Source: Actinoallomurus liliacearum
Lineage (GTDB): Bacteria; Actinomycetota; Actinomycetes; Streptosporangiales; Streptosporangiaceae
DNA: 64,000 bases
Direction: 5' to 3'
Assembly (NCBI RefSeq): GCF_039542035.1
Contig: NZ_BAABHJ010000005.1
Span: 62,001 to 126,000, forward strand
The notes under the pieces were generated by a model. The model did not search any database, was not told the DNA's origin, and saw nothing but the letters and a program-made list of their open reading frames with translations. Shown piece by piece: positions 34,043 to 41,936 of this stretch; the stretch's first letter is position 1; the number at the start of each line of letters is the position of its first letter. A program made the translations under genes and the position numbers.

Positions 34043-35194
34043 ATGGCACGCAGGTCCATCGGGATCGTCCTGAACGGCGTGACCGGCCGGATGGGGTACC
34101 GCCAGCACCTCGTCCGCTCGATTCTGGCGATCCGCGACCAGGGCGGGCTGACCACCGCCGACGGTACCGTGCTGTGGCCGGAACCGATCCTGGTCGGCCG
34201 CAGCGAGGTCAAGCTGCGCGCCATCGCCGAGCGGCACGGGCTGACGGAGTGGTCCACCGACCTCGGCGAGGCCCTCGCCCGGCCCGGCGTCGAGGTCTAC
34301 TTCGACACCCAGATCACGAGTGCCCGTGCTCCGGGGGTCCGGGCGGCGATCGAGGCGGGCAAGCACGTCTACACCGAGAAGCCGCTCGCCGAGGACGTCG
34401 AGGAGGCGCTCGAGCTGGCCCGGCTCGCCGACGAGGCGGGCATCCGGCACGGCGTCGTACAGGACAAGCTCTTCCTGCCGGGCCTGCTCAAGCTCAAGCG
34501 GCTGGTCGACGGCGGCTTCTTCGGGCGGATCCTGTCGGTGCGCGGGGAGTTCGGCTACTGGGTGTTCGAGGGCGACTGGCAGGAGGCGCAGCGCCCGAGC
34601 TGGAACTACCGGGTGGAGGACGGCGGCGGGATCATCGCCGACATGTTCTGCCACTGGCGGTACGTCCTCGACAACGTCATCGCGCCGGTCCGCTCGGTGC
34701 AGGCGCTCGGCGCGATCCACATTCCCGAACGGGTCGACGAGAACGGCAAGCCGTACGCCGCGACGGCGGACGACGCGGCGTACGGGATCTTCGAGCTCGA
34801 GGGCGGCGCCATCGCGCAGATCAACTCCTCCTGGACGACGCGGGTGTTCCGCGACGAGCTGGTGGAGTTCCAGGTGGACGGCACCGAGGGCAGCGCGGTC
34901 GCCGGCCTGCGCCGCTGCCGGGTGCAGCACCGGTCGATGACGCCCAAGCCGGTCTGGAACCCGGACCTGCCCGCCACGGAGGACTTCCGCGCCCAGTGGC
35001 AGGAGGTGCCGGACAACGCCGAGTTCGACAACGGGTTCAAGGCGCAGTGGGAGCTGTTCCTGCGGCACGTCGCCGACGACGGCGCGTTCCCGTGGGACTT
35101 CTACGCGGGCGCGCGGGGCGTCCAGCTCGCCGAGCTGGGCCTGCGCTCCTGGAAGGAGGGCCGCCGCATCGAGGTCACGGAGCTCGCCAAGTGA
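34043..35194 (+). CDS. Gfo/Idh/MocA-family oxidoreductase
   Basis: A 383-residue NAD(P)-dependent dehydrogenase. An N-terminal Rossmann domain includes the family motif GKHVYTEKPLAEDVEEAL (Glu-Lys-Pro, residues about 110-127), and the C-terminal alpha/beta domain has the YRVEDGGGIIADMFCHWRYVLD segment with the conserved Asp/His pair. Such enzymes oxidise sugars, inositols or sugar acids. It is coupled to the DUF993 gene by a GTGA overlap, so the two act in one pathway. ATG 34043 follows GAGAGGAAC. Confidence 0.9.
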   Translation: MARRSIGIVLNGVTGRMGYRQHLVRSILAIRDQGGLTTADGTVLWPEPILVGRSEVKLRAIAERHGLTEWSTDLGEALARPGVEVYFDTQITSARAPGVRAAIEAGKHVYTEKPLAEDVEEALELARLADEAGIRHGVVQDKLFLPGLLKLKRLVDGGFFGRILSVRGEFGYWVFEGDWQEAQRPSWNYRVEDGGGIIADMFCHWRYVLDNVIAPVRSVQALGAIHIPERVDENGKPYAATADDAAYGIFELEGGAIAQINSSWTTRVFRDELVEFQVDGTEGSAVAGLRRCRVQHRSMTPKPVWNPDLPATEDFRAQWQEVPDNAEFDNGFKAQWELFLRHVADDGAFPWDFYAGARGVQLAELGLRSWKEGRRIEVTELAK

Positions 35195-36330
35195 AGATCG
35201 ACCTGCCCGAGGGCGGCTCGCTCGTCCCCTACACGCTGGGCGAGCCGCGCGCCTATCCGCCGCCGGCGGCGCCCGCCACGTCGCGTGTCGCGTACGCCGC
35301 CGCGCACGTCGTGGTCGACCCGCTCGCCGACCCGGAGGCCGTCGACTGGGAGTCGACCCTGGCGTTCCGCCGGCACCTGTGGTCGTACGGGCTGGGCGTC
35401 GCGGAGGCGATGGACACCGCACAGCGCGGCATGGGCCTCGACTGGCCGACGACGCGCGAACTCATCGCGCGCAGCGGCGCGGAGGCGCGGGCCTGCGGCG
35501 GACGCATCGTCTGCGGCGCGGGCACCGACCAGCTCCCGCCCGGCCCGGCCCCGCTGGACCGGATCGTCGCGGCGTACGAGGAGCAGCTCGGCGTGATCGA
35601 GGCGGCCGGCGGGACGCCCGTCATCATGGCCGGCCGCCAGCTCGCCGCCTCGGCCACGGGGCCCGACGACTACGCCGAGGTGTACGGCCGGCTGCTCGGC
35701 CAGGTCGCGCGGCCCGCCGTGCTGCACTGGCTCGGCCCGATGTTCGACCCGGCCCTGGAGGGCTACTGGGGCTCGGCAGACCTGGACGCCGCCGCCGAGA
35801 GTGTGCTGGCGATCATCGCCGAGCACGCTGCCGAGGTCGACGGGATCAAGGTGTCGCTGCTGGACGCCGGCCGGGAGGTCGCGCTGCGCCGCCGCCTGCC
35901 CGCGGGCGTGCGGCTCTATACCGGCGACGACTTCAACTACCCGGAGCTGATCCGCGGCGACGACCACGGGCACAGCGACGCGCTGCTCGGCATCTTCGAC
36001 CCGATCGCGCCCGCCGCGGCGGCCGCCCTCGGCGCGCTCGACGCCGGGGACCCGGAGGCGTACGAGCGGGTCTTCGCCCCGACCGTGCCGCTGGCCCGGC
36101 ACATCTTCGCCGCCCCGACGTACTACTACAAGACGGGCGTCGTGTTCCTCGCCTGGCTGGCCGGGCACCAGGCGCACTTCCGCATGGTCGGAGGCCTGGA
36201 GAGCGCCCGCTCCGTCCCGCACCTGGTCCGGCTGTTCACGCTGGCCGACCAGGCCGGCCTGCTGCCCGACCCGGACCTCGCGGCGGCCCGCATGCGCGCG
36301 TGGCTGACCGTCCAGGGGGTGACCTCATGA
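35191..36330 (+). CDS. DUF993 protein, dihydrodipicolinate-synthase-like barrel
   Basis: A 379-residue protein of the DUF993 family, related to the DHDPS/KDG-aldolase TIM barrels. A lysine in DGIKVSLLD (about residue 218) is placed like the Schiff-base lysine of that superfamily, and GDDFNYPELI follows. It probably cleaves or dehydrates a keto-sugar acid, which is inference from fold and neighbours. Start GTG 35191 overlaps the dehydrogenase stop. Its own stop overlaps a 23-codon ORF (ATGA). Confidence 0.8.
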   Translation: MKIDLPEGGSLVPYTLGEPRAYPPPAAPATSRVAYAAAHVVVDPLADPEAVDWESTLAFRRHLWSYGLGVAEAMDTAQRGMGLDWPTTRELIARSGAEARACGGRIVCGAGTDQLPPGPAPLDRIVAAYEEQLGVIEAAGGTPVIMAGRQLAASATGPDDYAEVYGRLLGQVARPAVLHWLGPMFDPALEGYWGSADLDAAAESVLAIIAEHAAEVDGIKVSLLDAGREVALRRRLPAGVRLYTGDDFNYPELIRGDDHGHSDALLGIFDPIAPAAAAALGALDAGDPEAYERVFAPTVPLARHIFAAPTYYYKTGVVFLAWLAGHQAHFRMVGGLESARSVPHLVRLFTLADQAGLLPDPDLAAARMRAWLTVQGVTS

Positions 36331-36398
36331 GTGAGCGGAGCGAGCGAATCGGGAGCACAGCGCCCTGGGTCACTCCCCTGACGAAGGAGGGCTCATGA
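36327..36398 (+). CDS. 23-residue ORF coupled at both ends
   Basis: The frame starts with an ATG overlapping the DUF993 stop (ATGA) and ends with a TGA overlapping the next ATG (ATGA at 36395). It encodes a peptide beginning MSERSERIGSTAPWVTPL and contains the AAGGAGG ribosome site of the next gene. The SERSER-coding sequence resembles a short AGCGGAGCGAGCGAA repeat that I recall seeing in actinomycete genomes. It may exist mainly to pass ribosomes to the next gene. Confidence 0.45.
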   Translation: MSERSERIGSTAPWVTPLTKEGS

Positions 36399-37198
36399 GA
36401 CGCTTCAGCCTGAACCAGTGGACGACGCGGTACTGGCCGTTGCCGGAGCTGGTCGCGGGGTGCGTCGCCGCCGGGGTCACCGGCGTCGGGTTGTGGCGCG
36501 AACCGGTCGCCGAGTACGGCCTGGCCCGTACGGCGAAGCTGGTCCGCGACGCCGGGCTGACCGTCACGTCGCTGTGCCGAGGCGGGTTCTTCCAGCTCCC
36601 CGACGCGATCGCGGAGAACCGGCGGGCCATCGAGGAGGCCGCCGAGCTGGGCGCGCCGTCGCTCGCGCTGGTCAGCGGCGGGCTGCCCGAGGGTTCGCGT
36701 GACCTCGACGGCGCGCGGCGGCGGGTGGCCGACGCGCTCGCCGAGCTGGCTCCGTACGCGGGGGAGTGCGGGGTGCGGCTCGCCCTGGAGCCGCTGCACC
36801 CGATGTACTGCTCCGACCGCTGCGTGGTCTCGACGCTCGACCAGGCGCTCGACCTGGCCGCTCCGCACCCCGCCGCGCAGGTCGGCGTCATGGTCGACAC
36901 CTACCACCTGTGGTGGGACCCGGGCGCGTACGCCGCCATCGCGCGGGCCGGGGCCGAGGACCGGATCGCGCTGTTCCAGGTGGCCGACTGGACGACCCCC
37001 CTTCCGGAGGGGGTCCTGACCGGGCGCGGGATGCTCGGTGACGGCTGCGTCGAGCTGCGCCGGTTCCGTACGGCCGTGGACGAGGCCGGCTACACGGGAC
37101 CGATCGAAGTCGAGATCTTCAACGACGACCTCTGGGCGATGCCGGGGGCGGAGGCGCTGTCGCTGTGCCTCGCCCGCTTCGCCGAGCACGTGACCTGA
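36395..37198 (+). CDS. Sugar-phosphate isomerase/epimerase-like TIM barrel
   Basis: A 267-residue AP-endonuclease-2-fold protein. Metal-site residues are visible: Glu in LALEPLHPMY, Asp/His in MVDTYHLWWD, His/Asp-type in FQVADWTTP and the final Glu in IEVEIFNDD. Relatives include xylose-isomerase-like and inosose dehydratase/isomerase enzymes. Last gene of the uptake operon. ATG 36395 follows AAGGAGG. With the dehydrogenase and DUF993 protein it would complete a short catabolic route. Confidence 0.87.
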   Translation: MRRFSLNQWTTRYWPLPELVAGCVAAGVTGVGLWREPVAEYGLARTAKLVRDAGLTVTSLCRGGFFQLPDAIAENRRAIEEAAELGAPSLALVSGGLPEGSRDLDGARRRVADALAELAPYAGECGVRLALEPLHPMYCSDRCVVSTLDQALDLAAPHPAAQVGVMVDTYHLWWDPGAYAAIARAGAEDRIALFQVADWTTPLPEGVLTGRGMLGDGCVELRRFRTAVDEAGYTGPIEVEIFNDDLWAMPGAEALSLCLARFAEHVT

Positions 37199-37271
37199 TC
37201 CGACCTGTCTGGAGCGCGCGAGCGCATCCTCCGCCGACCTCACCCCCGAAGGAGGCCACCGAATCCCTCTC

Positions 37272-37328
37272 TTGACCCTGTGACCGCCCTCACCTACGTT
37301 CGGGAAAGCGTTTGCAGAAAGCGCTTTC
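37272..37328 (+). promoter_or_regulatory. Promoter and double LacI operator of the secreted-protein operon
   Basis: TTGACC (37272-37277), 17-nt spacer, TACGTT (37295-37300), then GAAAGCGTTTGC (37304-37315) and GAAAGCGCTTTC (37317-37328), again 13 bp apart. The arrangement duplicates that at 31056-31113, including the small gap between -10 and first operator. Confidence 0.85.
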
Positions 37329-37354
37329 CGCCTATCGACCCCATGGGTGGCAGA

Positions 37355-39427
37355 ATGACGAAGTTCAGATGGTGCCTTCTGACGACCGTCGCTCTACTCG
37401 CGGCTCTGTTCTCGGTGCCCCAGCAGGCCGCGCTCGCCGACGAAACTCCCGTCACCGACCCGATTCCCGAACGACCGATCACCTCCGACCTGGGGCTCGT
37501 CCTCCAGGAGTACGCGCAGTTCCCCAAGTCCGACCCCGTTCCCGCGCCCGTCGACGCCCGCCTCATGCGCTGGGACAGGATCAACTACATCGGTGAGGTG
37601 CCGGACGGCTCCGGCCGCATGTACGTACCGGACCTGAACGGCAACCTGTACGTCGTCCGGAACGGACAGCCGCACGTCTACCTCGACGTCAAGGCGCAGT
37701 TCGAGCCGTACTTCTTCTCCGGGCGCGGCCTCGGCCAGGGCTTCGGCATCGTCGCCTTCGACCCGGACTTCCGGACGAACGGGAAGTTCTACACGATCCA
37801 CACCGAGCTGGCCTCCAGCACCACCAAGGTCCCCGACCTGACGCCGCAGGCGGGCACCATCTACCACGGTGTCGTCGACGAGTGGACCGCCGACGATCCG
37901 AAGGCGGACACCTTCCACGGCACGCACCGGGAGATCCTCCGGCTCGGCTTCGGCGGGCAGATCCACGGCATTCAGGAAATGGGTTTCAACCCGAACGCCA
38001 AGCGGGGCGACAAGGACTACGCCAAGCTCTACATCGCCGCCGGTGACGGCGGAATGGGCCAGGCCGCCGGCAACAACGACCCGCAGAACCTCGGCGTCCC
38101 GCAGGGGAAGCTGCTGCGGATCGACCCGCACGGGAACAACAGCGCGAACGGCAAGTACGGCATCCCGGCCGACAACCCGTTCGTCGGCAAGGCGGGGGCC
38201 CTCGGCGAGATCTTCGCCCTCGGCTTCCGCGACCCGCACCGCTTCAGCTGGGACACCGGCGGCAGCCACCAGCTGTTCCTCGGCCACATCGGTGAGCACG
38301 CCATCGAGGGTGTCTGGGACATCCGCGCCGGCGACAACGCGGGCTGGCCGAACCGCGAGGGCCCGTACACCTTCGTGAAGAACGACCGCTGCGACCTGTA
38401 CACGCTGCCCGAGGACGACGCGAAGTACGGCTACGACTACCCGGTGGCCGCCTACGACCACGACCCGCCGGCCGGCTGGAACTGCAGCAGCGACATCGGC
38501 AAGGCGATCTCAGGCGGGTACGTCTACCGCGGCCACAAGCTGCCCGAGCTGTACGGCAAGTACGTCTTCGGTGACCTGGTCGACGGCGCCGTCTACTACA
38601 CCGAGCAGAGCCAGATGCGCCGCGGCGCCCCGCGGGCGGCGATCCACCAGCTCCAGACGTTCGACACGAACGGCAACCGGCTGACGATGCAGCAGTTCGC
38701 CGGCGACAAGCGCGTCGACCTGCGCTTCGGCCGCGACAGCAAGGGCGAGCTCTACCTGCTCTCCAAGGCGAACGGCAAGATCTGGAAGGTCGTCGGCACC
38801 CGGCACTTCGCCGCGGGTTCGGTCGGCCACACCCACGTGGGCGGCACGGCGGGCGCGAAGAACTGGGCGCCGGTCACCCCGTCGAAGTGGAAGTTCGAAG
38901 GGAACCAGGTGATCCTGGCCGAGGCCGGCACGCAGCGGCCCGGCCCGCGTCGCCCGTTCGAGTACGCGGTGCTCAGCAAGGGGCCGAAGTTCGGCACCGA
39001 GCGGATCGACGCCGACGTGCGGATCGACACCCCGACGGACGTCACCAACCGCGATGTGATCATCGTGTTCGGCTATCAGTCGGACACGCAGTTCTACTAC
39101 GCGCATCTGTCGCAGGACAATTCGATCTACCCGCACAACGGGATCTTCCTGGTCAACAACGCCGACCGGCTGCGGATCGAGGACCAGTGGGACCCCCTGC
39201 GCTCGCGCGGCGCCGAACCGTCGATCACCGACATGAAGTGGCATCACGTGACCGTGATCCGGCACGTGGACACCGGTGAGATCGCGGTGTACCTCGACCA
39301 CTCCAAGGACCCGCGGATGACGGCGGTCGACAAGACCCTCGCGTCCGGCCGGGTCGGGTTCGGGTCGTTCGACAACACCGGCCGGGTCCGCAACTTCAAG
39401 GTCACCGGCACGGCGGTCGGCGACTGA
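37355..39427 (+). CDS. Secreted glucose/sorbosone-dehydrogenase-like protein with C-terminal jellyroll
   Basis: A 690-residue exported protein. Signal peptide MTKFRWCLLTTVALLAALFS with cleavage near ALA-DE. Residues about 50-480 form a six-bladed GSDH/PQQ-sugar-dehydrogenase propeller (GLGQGFGIVAFDPDF, GGQIHGIQEMGFNP, LYIAAGDGGMG, GKLLRIDPHG, FALGFRDPHRFSWD, GEHAIEGVWDI). Residues about 510-690 are a concanavalin/DUF1080-like jellyroll that may bind a glycan. PQQ genes are not in the window. Likely oxidises a sugar outside the cell. ATG 37343 is an alternative start. Confidence 0.85.
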   Translation: MTKFRWCLLTTVALLAALFSVPQQAALADETPVTDPIPERPITSDLGLVLQEYAQFPKSDPVPAPVDARLMRWDRINYIGEVPDGSGRMYVPDLNGNLYVVRNGQPHVYLDVKAQFEPYFFSGRGLGQGFGIVAFDPDFRTNGKFYTIHTELASSTTKVPDLTPQAGTIYHGVVDEWTADDPKADTFHGTHREILRLGFGGQIHGIQEMGFNPNAKRGDKDYAKLYIAAGDGGMGQAAGNNDPQNLGVPQGKLLRIDPHGNNSANGKYGIPADNPFVGKAGALGEIFALGFRDPHRFSWDTGGSHQLFLGHIGEHAIEGVWDIRAGDNAGWPNREGPYTFVKNDRCDLYTLPEDDAKYGYDYPVAAYDHDPPAGWNCSSDIGKAISGGYVYRGHKLPELYGKYVFGDLVDGAVYYTEQSQMRRGAPRAAIHQLQTFDTNGNRLTMQQFAGDKRVDLRFGRDSKGELYLLSKANGKIWKVVGTRHFAAGSVGHTHVGGTAGAKNWAPVTPSKWKFEGNQVILAEAGTQRPGPRRPFEYAVLSKGPKFGTERIDADVRIDTPTDVTNRDVIIVFGYQSDTQFYYAHLSQDNSIYPHNGIFLVNNADRLRIEDQWDPLRSRGAEPSITDMKWHHVTVIRHVDTGEIAVYLDHSKDPRMTAVDKTLASGRVGFGSFDNTGRVRNFKVTGTAVGD

Positions 39428-39431
39428 TCGT

Positions 39432-39482
39432 GGGTCCGGGCCGCCGCCCGCCGGTCCGGCGGCCGGGCGGCGGCCCGGACCC
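39432..39482. terminator. Long GC hairpin after the dehydrogenase gene
   Basis: Perfect 19-nt arms (39432-39450 and 39464-39482, beginning GGGTCCGGGCCGCC) around a 13-nt loop, starting 5 bp after the stop codon. Confidence 0.75.
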
Positions 39483-39490
39483 CGCCGCAC

Positions 39491-39532
39491 TCCCGGCGGT
39501 CACCGTCACCCCCCTGACGGTGGCCGCCGGGA
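39491..39532. terminator. Second hairpin, immediately downstream
   Basis: 18-nt arms (39491-39508 and 39515-39532) with one mismatch around a CCCCCC loop. With the preceding hairpin it forms a tandem structure just ahead of the LamG gene, able to attenuate read-through. Confidence 0.65.
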
Positions 39533-39557
39533 CCCCCAGACGCACGTGGAGGGAACG

Positions 39558-40553
39558 ATGAGACATCTCAGCGCGGCCGTACGGTCCCGGCGCCTGGCGG
39601 CGGTCGCCGTCGCGGCCCTGGTCTGCGGGCCGCTCGCCGCGACCGCGGCCCAGGCGGACACCGGCGCGGCGCGGGGCCACGACCAGGCCCTGTCGAAGGT
39701 GCTGCCGAGCCTGCGATCCAACCTGGTCTCGTACTACGACTTCGAGCATCCCGTGCCGGGCCACCCCGCGCAGGAACGCGACCGCGGGTTCTCCGGCACG
39801 ACCATCAACCTGATCAACGGCGGGGCCGCCATGCGCGTACGGGACAGCGCGTTCCCGGGCGGCGGCTACTCGATCCAGACGAAACAGGTCAACCCGGCGA
39901 CCAAGGGCAACGACGACTGGAAGGCCGGGGTCTACTCGGCGACCGGCGTGCCGTCCCTGCACGCCTTCAGCGGCGCCAAGGAAGCCTCGATCATGGGCTG
40001 GTTCAAGATGACCGGCCCGAACCCGGCGCCCAACTCCGAGACGGCGAGCCCGTCGGACTACTACAACGCGGTCGGGCTGGCGGGCCTGCTCAGCGGCGAC
40101 TCGCAGGGCCACGACGTACGAGCGCTGCTCGAGGTGATCGACGTGTCGGGGACGATGCGGGTCGTCGCCCTCGGCCGCCGCATCGACGGCGGCAAGTCGC
40201 AGACGTTCGCCGCGAGCGAGGACTGGCAGAGCATCCTGCCGATCGGCGAGTGGGTGTTCCTGGCGGCGTCGTACGACTACGACCACGGCACGATGAAGTT
40301 GTACAAGAACGGCAAGCCGCTGGACGGCTTCTACACGACGGCCGGCGACCCCTGGGAGGTCGGGACGCCGGGCACGCACGTCACCTCGTCGGCCGACTCG
40401 CGCGGCATCAAGATCGGCGGGAGCTTCCCCCAGAACACCGCCGAGAAGAACGCCTGTGACTGCCGGCTCGACGGCCTGATGTTCCTCAACCGGGCCGTGA
40501 CCGACAAGGAGGTCTGGCAGCAGTACCACCGGGCGGTGTCCGGCCGGCACTGA
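39558..40553 (+). CDS. Secreted LamG/concanavalin-like protein
   Basis: A 331-residue exported protein: signal peptide (LAAVAVAALVCGPLAATAAQA) and one LamG-type jellyroll (residues about 60-325; LVSYYDFEHPVPGHPAQERD, GWFKMTGPNP, EWVFLAASYDYDHGTMKLYKNGKPLDG, LDGLMFLNRAVTDKEVWQQYH). This domain usually binds glycans or forms part of glycan-active enzymes; no catalytic residues are evident. Same direction as the dehydrogenase gene, 130 bp downstream past two hairpins, so it may be expressed at a reduced level from the same LacI-controlled promoter. ATG 39558 follows GGAGGGAACG. Confidence 0.78.
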   Translation: MRHLSAAVRSRRLAAVAVAALVCGPLAATAAQADTGAARGHDQALSKVLPSLRSNLVSYYDFEHPVPGHPAQERDRGFSGTTINLINGGAAMRVRDSAFPGGGYSIQTKQVNPATKGNDDWKAGVYSATGVPSLHAFSGAKEASIMGWFKMTGPNPAPNSETASPSDYYNAVGLAGLLSGDSQGHDVRALLEVIDVSGTMRVVALGRRIDGGKSQTFAASEDWQSILPIGEWVFLAASYDYDHGTMKLYKNGKPLDGFYTTAGDPWEVGTPGTHVTSSADSRGIKIGGSFPQNTAEKNACDCRLDGLMFLNRAVTDKEVWQQYHRAVSGRH

Positions 40554-40573
40554 TCACCCGAACCGCACCGAAC

Positions 40574-40606
40574 CGCGCGGTGAGCCGCCCCCCGGCTCAC
40601 CGCGCG
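40574..40606. terminator. Bidirectional hairpin terminator
   Basis: A perfect 14-bp stem (CGCGCGGTGAGCCG and its complement) with a CCCCC loop between the convergent LamG and NlpC/P60 genes. Confidence 0.8.
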
Positions 40607-40615
40607 TCGGCGTCG

Positions 40616-41635
40616 TCAGGGACGGCCGAAGCCGACGAGCTGGCCCTGCCAGTAGCCGGCGAGGGGACTGACCATCACGTTCTCACCGGTGCGCGGGGCG
40701 TGGATGAAGTGGCCGCTGTCGACCATCATCCCGACGTGCCCATTGCCGCTCAGGAAGACGAGGTCGCCGGGCTGCACGTCGCTCTGGGCGACACGGTGGG
40801 TCGCGTTGTACTGGTCGGGGACGACGCGGGGAATGCTGACCCCGGCCGCGCGCCAGGACATCATCGTCAGCCCGGAGCAGTCATAGCCCTTCGGACCGGT
40901 GCCGCCGTAGATGTACGGCTTGCCGAGCTGGGCGTACGCGTAGTTCAGCGCGGCGCGCGCCGAGCCGGAGGCCGGACCGGTGTAGGTCCCACCGACCTTG
41001 CCGCCCGAGGACGTCGTCTCGCCGGCCTCCTTGGACAGCTTCTGCTGCTTGGCGATCTGCTTCTCGAGCGCCACCTTCTGCGCCTTGAGCTTCGCGGCCT
41101 TCTGCGAGATGTCCTGCACCGTGGCCTGCACCGCGGCGAGGTCGCGCCGGAGCCGCTGGGTGGAGGCGAGGAACGCGGTCAGCTCCTGGCCCCGGTTGCT
41201 CGCCAGGTGCGTGAACGTCGACATCTGGTCGAGGGCCTGGTCGGGGTTGTTCGAGGCCAGTACGGCGGTGGCCGGGTCGGACTGGCCGGTCTTGTACTGG
41301 TTCGCAACGAGCTGTACGACGCGCGCGTGTAGCTGGTCGTACGTGGCCTGCTCGGCCTGCTTCTGCGCCTTCAGGACCTTGAGTCGCTTCTTGGCCGCGT
41401 CGAGCTCGGTCTTGGTCTTGTTGAACTGGTCGACCTTCTTGTCGAGCTGGGGGTTGAGCTTGGCCAGCTCCTTCTTCGCGGCGGCCGCCGACGGTTTCGG
41501 GGCGGCGTCGGCGATGCCGGCCGTCGTCAGCGAAACGGTGATCGCCAGCGAGGCCGCAGCGCAGATCCGGAGCGATCGCCGGAACCGCGACCGGCCGGTG
41601 GCGCGCGTGGAGGTCATCGGGTTGGAGGGCGCCAC
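40616..41635 (-). CDS. Secreted NlpC/P60 peptidoglycan hydrolase with coiled-coil domain
   Basis: A 339-residue exported cell-wall endopeptidase of the RipA/RipB type. Signal peptide (LRICAAASLAITVSLTTAGIADA), a long coiled coil (residues about 50-205, rich in KKELAKLNPQLDKK-type heptads), and a C-terminal NlpC/P60 domain with catalytic Cys in YDCSGLT, His in NGHVGMMVD and the third residue in FIHAPR. It cleaves peptide crosslinks of the wall during growth or division. A c-di-AMP riboswitch-like leader precedes it. GTG 41635 is used; ATG 41617 is also possible. Confidence 0.92.
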   Translation of the reverse strand: MAPSNPMTSTRATGRSRFRRSLRICAAASLAITVSLTTAGIADAAPKPSAAAAKKELAKLNPQLDKKVDQFNKTKTELDAAKKRLKVLKAQKQAEQATYDQLHARVVQLVANQYKTGQSDPATAVLASNNPDQALDQMSTFTHLASNRGQELTAFLASTQRLRRDLAAVQATVQDISQKAAKLKAQKVALEKQIAKQQKLSKEAGETTSSGGKVGGTYTGPASGSARAALNYAYAQLGKPYIYGGTGPKGYDCSGLTMMSWRAAGVSIPRVVPDQYNATHRVAQSDVQPGDLVFLSGNGHVGMMVDSGHFIHAPRTGENVMVSPLAGYWQGQLVGFGRP

Positions 41636-41655
41636 AGAGTCCTACTCCTCTCCTT

Positions 41656-41776
41656 GCCGCCTACCGGGGCAGCGCGTCGGGCTCGGGCCGGAGCCGCCCG
41701 GCCGGAACCTCATCGGCTCCGGACGCGCCTCGACAACTGATGGTTCCCGGGTCCCAGGGGGATTCGGCGGACGGCT
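41656..41776 (-). promoter_or_regulatory. c-di-AMP (ydaO/yuaA) riboswitch
   Basis: On the minus strand the leader of the NlpC/P60 gene contains the conserved blocks in order: CGCCGAATCC, GGGACCCGGGAACCA, CCCGAGCCCGAC and CCCCGGTAGGCGGC just before the ribosome site. These match the ydaO consensus that in actinomycetes typically controls wall hydrolases. Binding of c-di-AMP usually switches the gene off. Confidence 0.78.
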
Positions 41777-41936
41777 GTGCTTCGTGTGAAGCCGGGGGCA
41801 GCCGGGCTTTCCGTAGTTTAGGGGTGATCAGGCGTCCTCTGCCAATCAACGTTTCGTTAACGTTTTACGGCGACGGCTCTTACTTTCCGCGAGAGTGGCG
41901 GTAGATCACGAATCGGGCATATCGCGTCGGAACCGC

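Noticed and set aside
31653..34049. 798-codon minus-strand open frame
   Set aside because: Antisense to the ABC importer genes, low-complexity composition and no recognisable domains.
34174..35190. Upstream extension of the DUF993 frame to 34174
   Set aside because: The extension overlaps the dehydrogenase gene in another frame and is Arg/Gly-rich; the GTG at 35191 in a GTGA overlap is a better start.
37343..37354. ATG 37343 as start of the secreted dehydrogenase
   Set aside because: Adds four residues (MGGR) before an otherwise typical signal peptide and has no better ribosome site; kept only as an alternative.
40574..40606. Hairpin as a regulatory element of the NlpC/P60 gene
   Set aside because: It lies downstream of both convergent genes, so termination explains it; regulation of NlpC/P60 is better assigned to the riboswitch at the other end.
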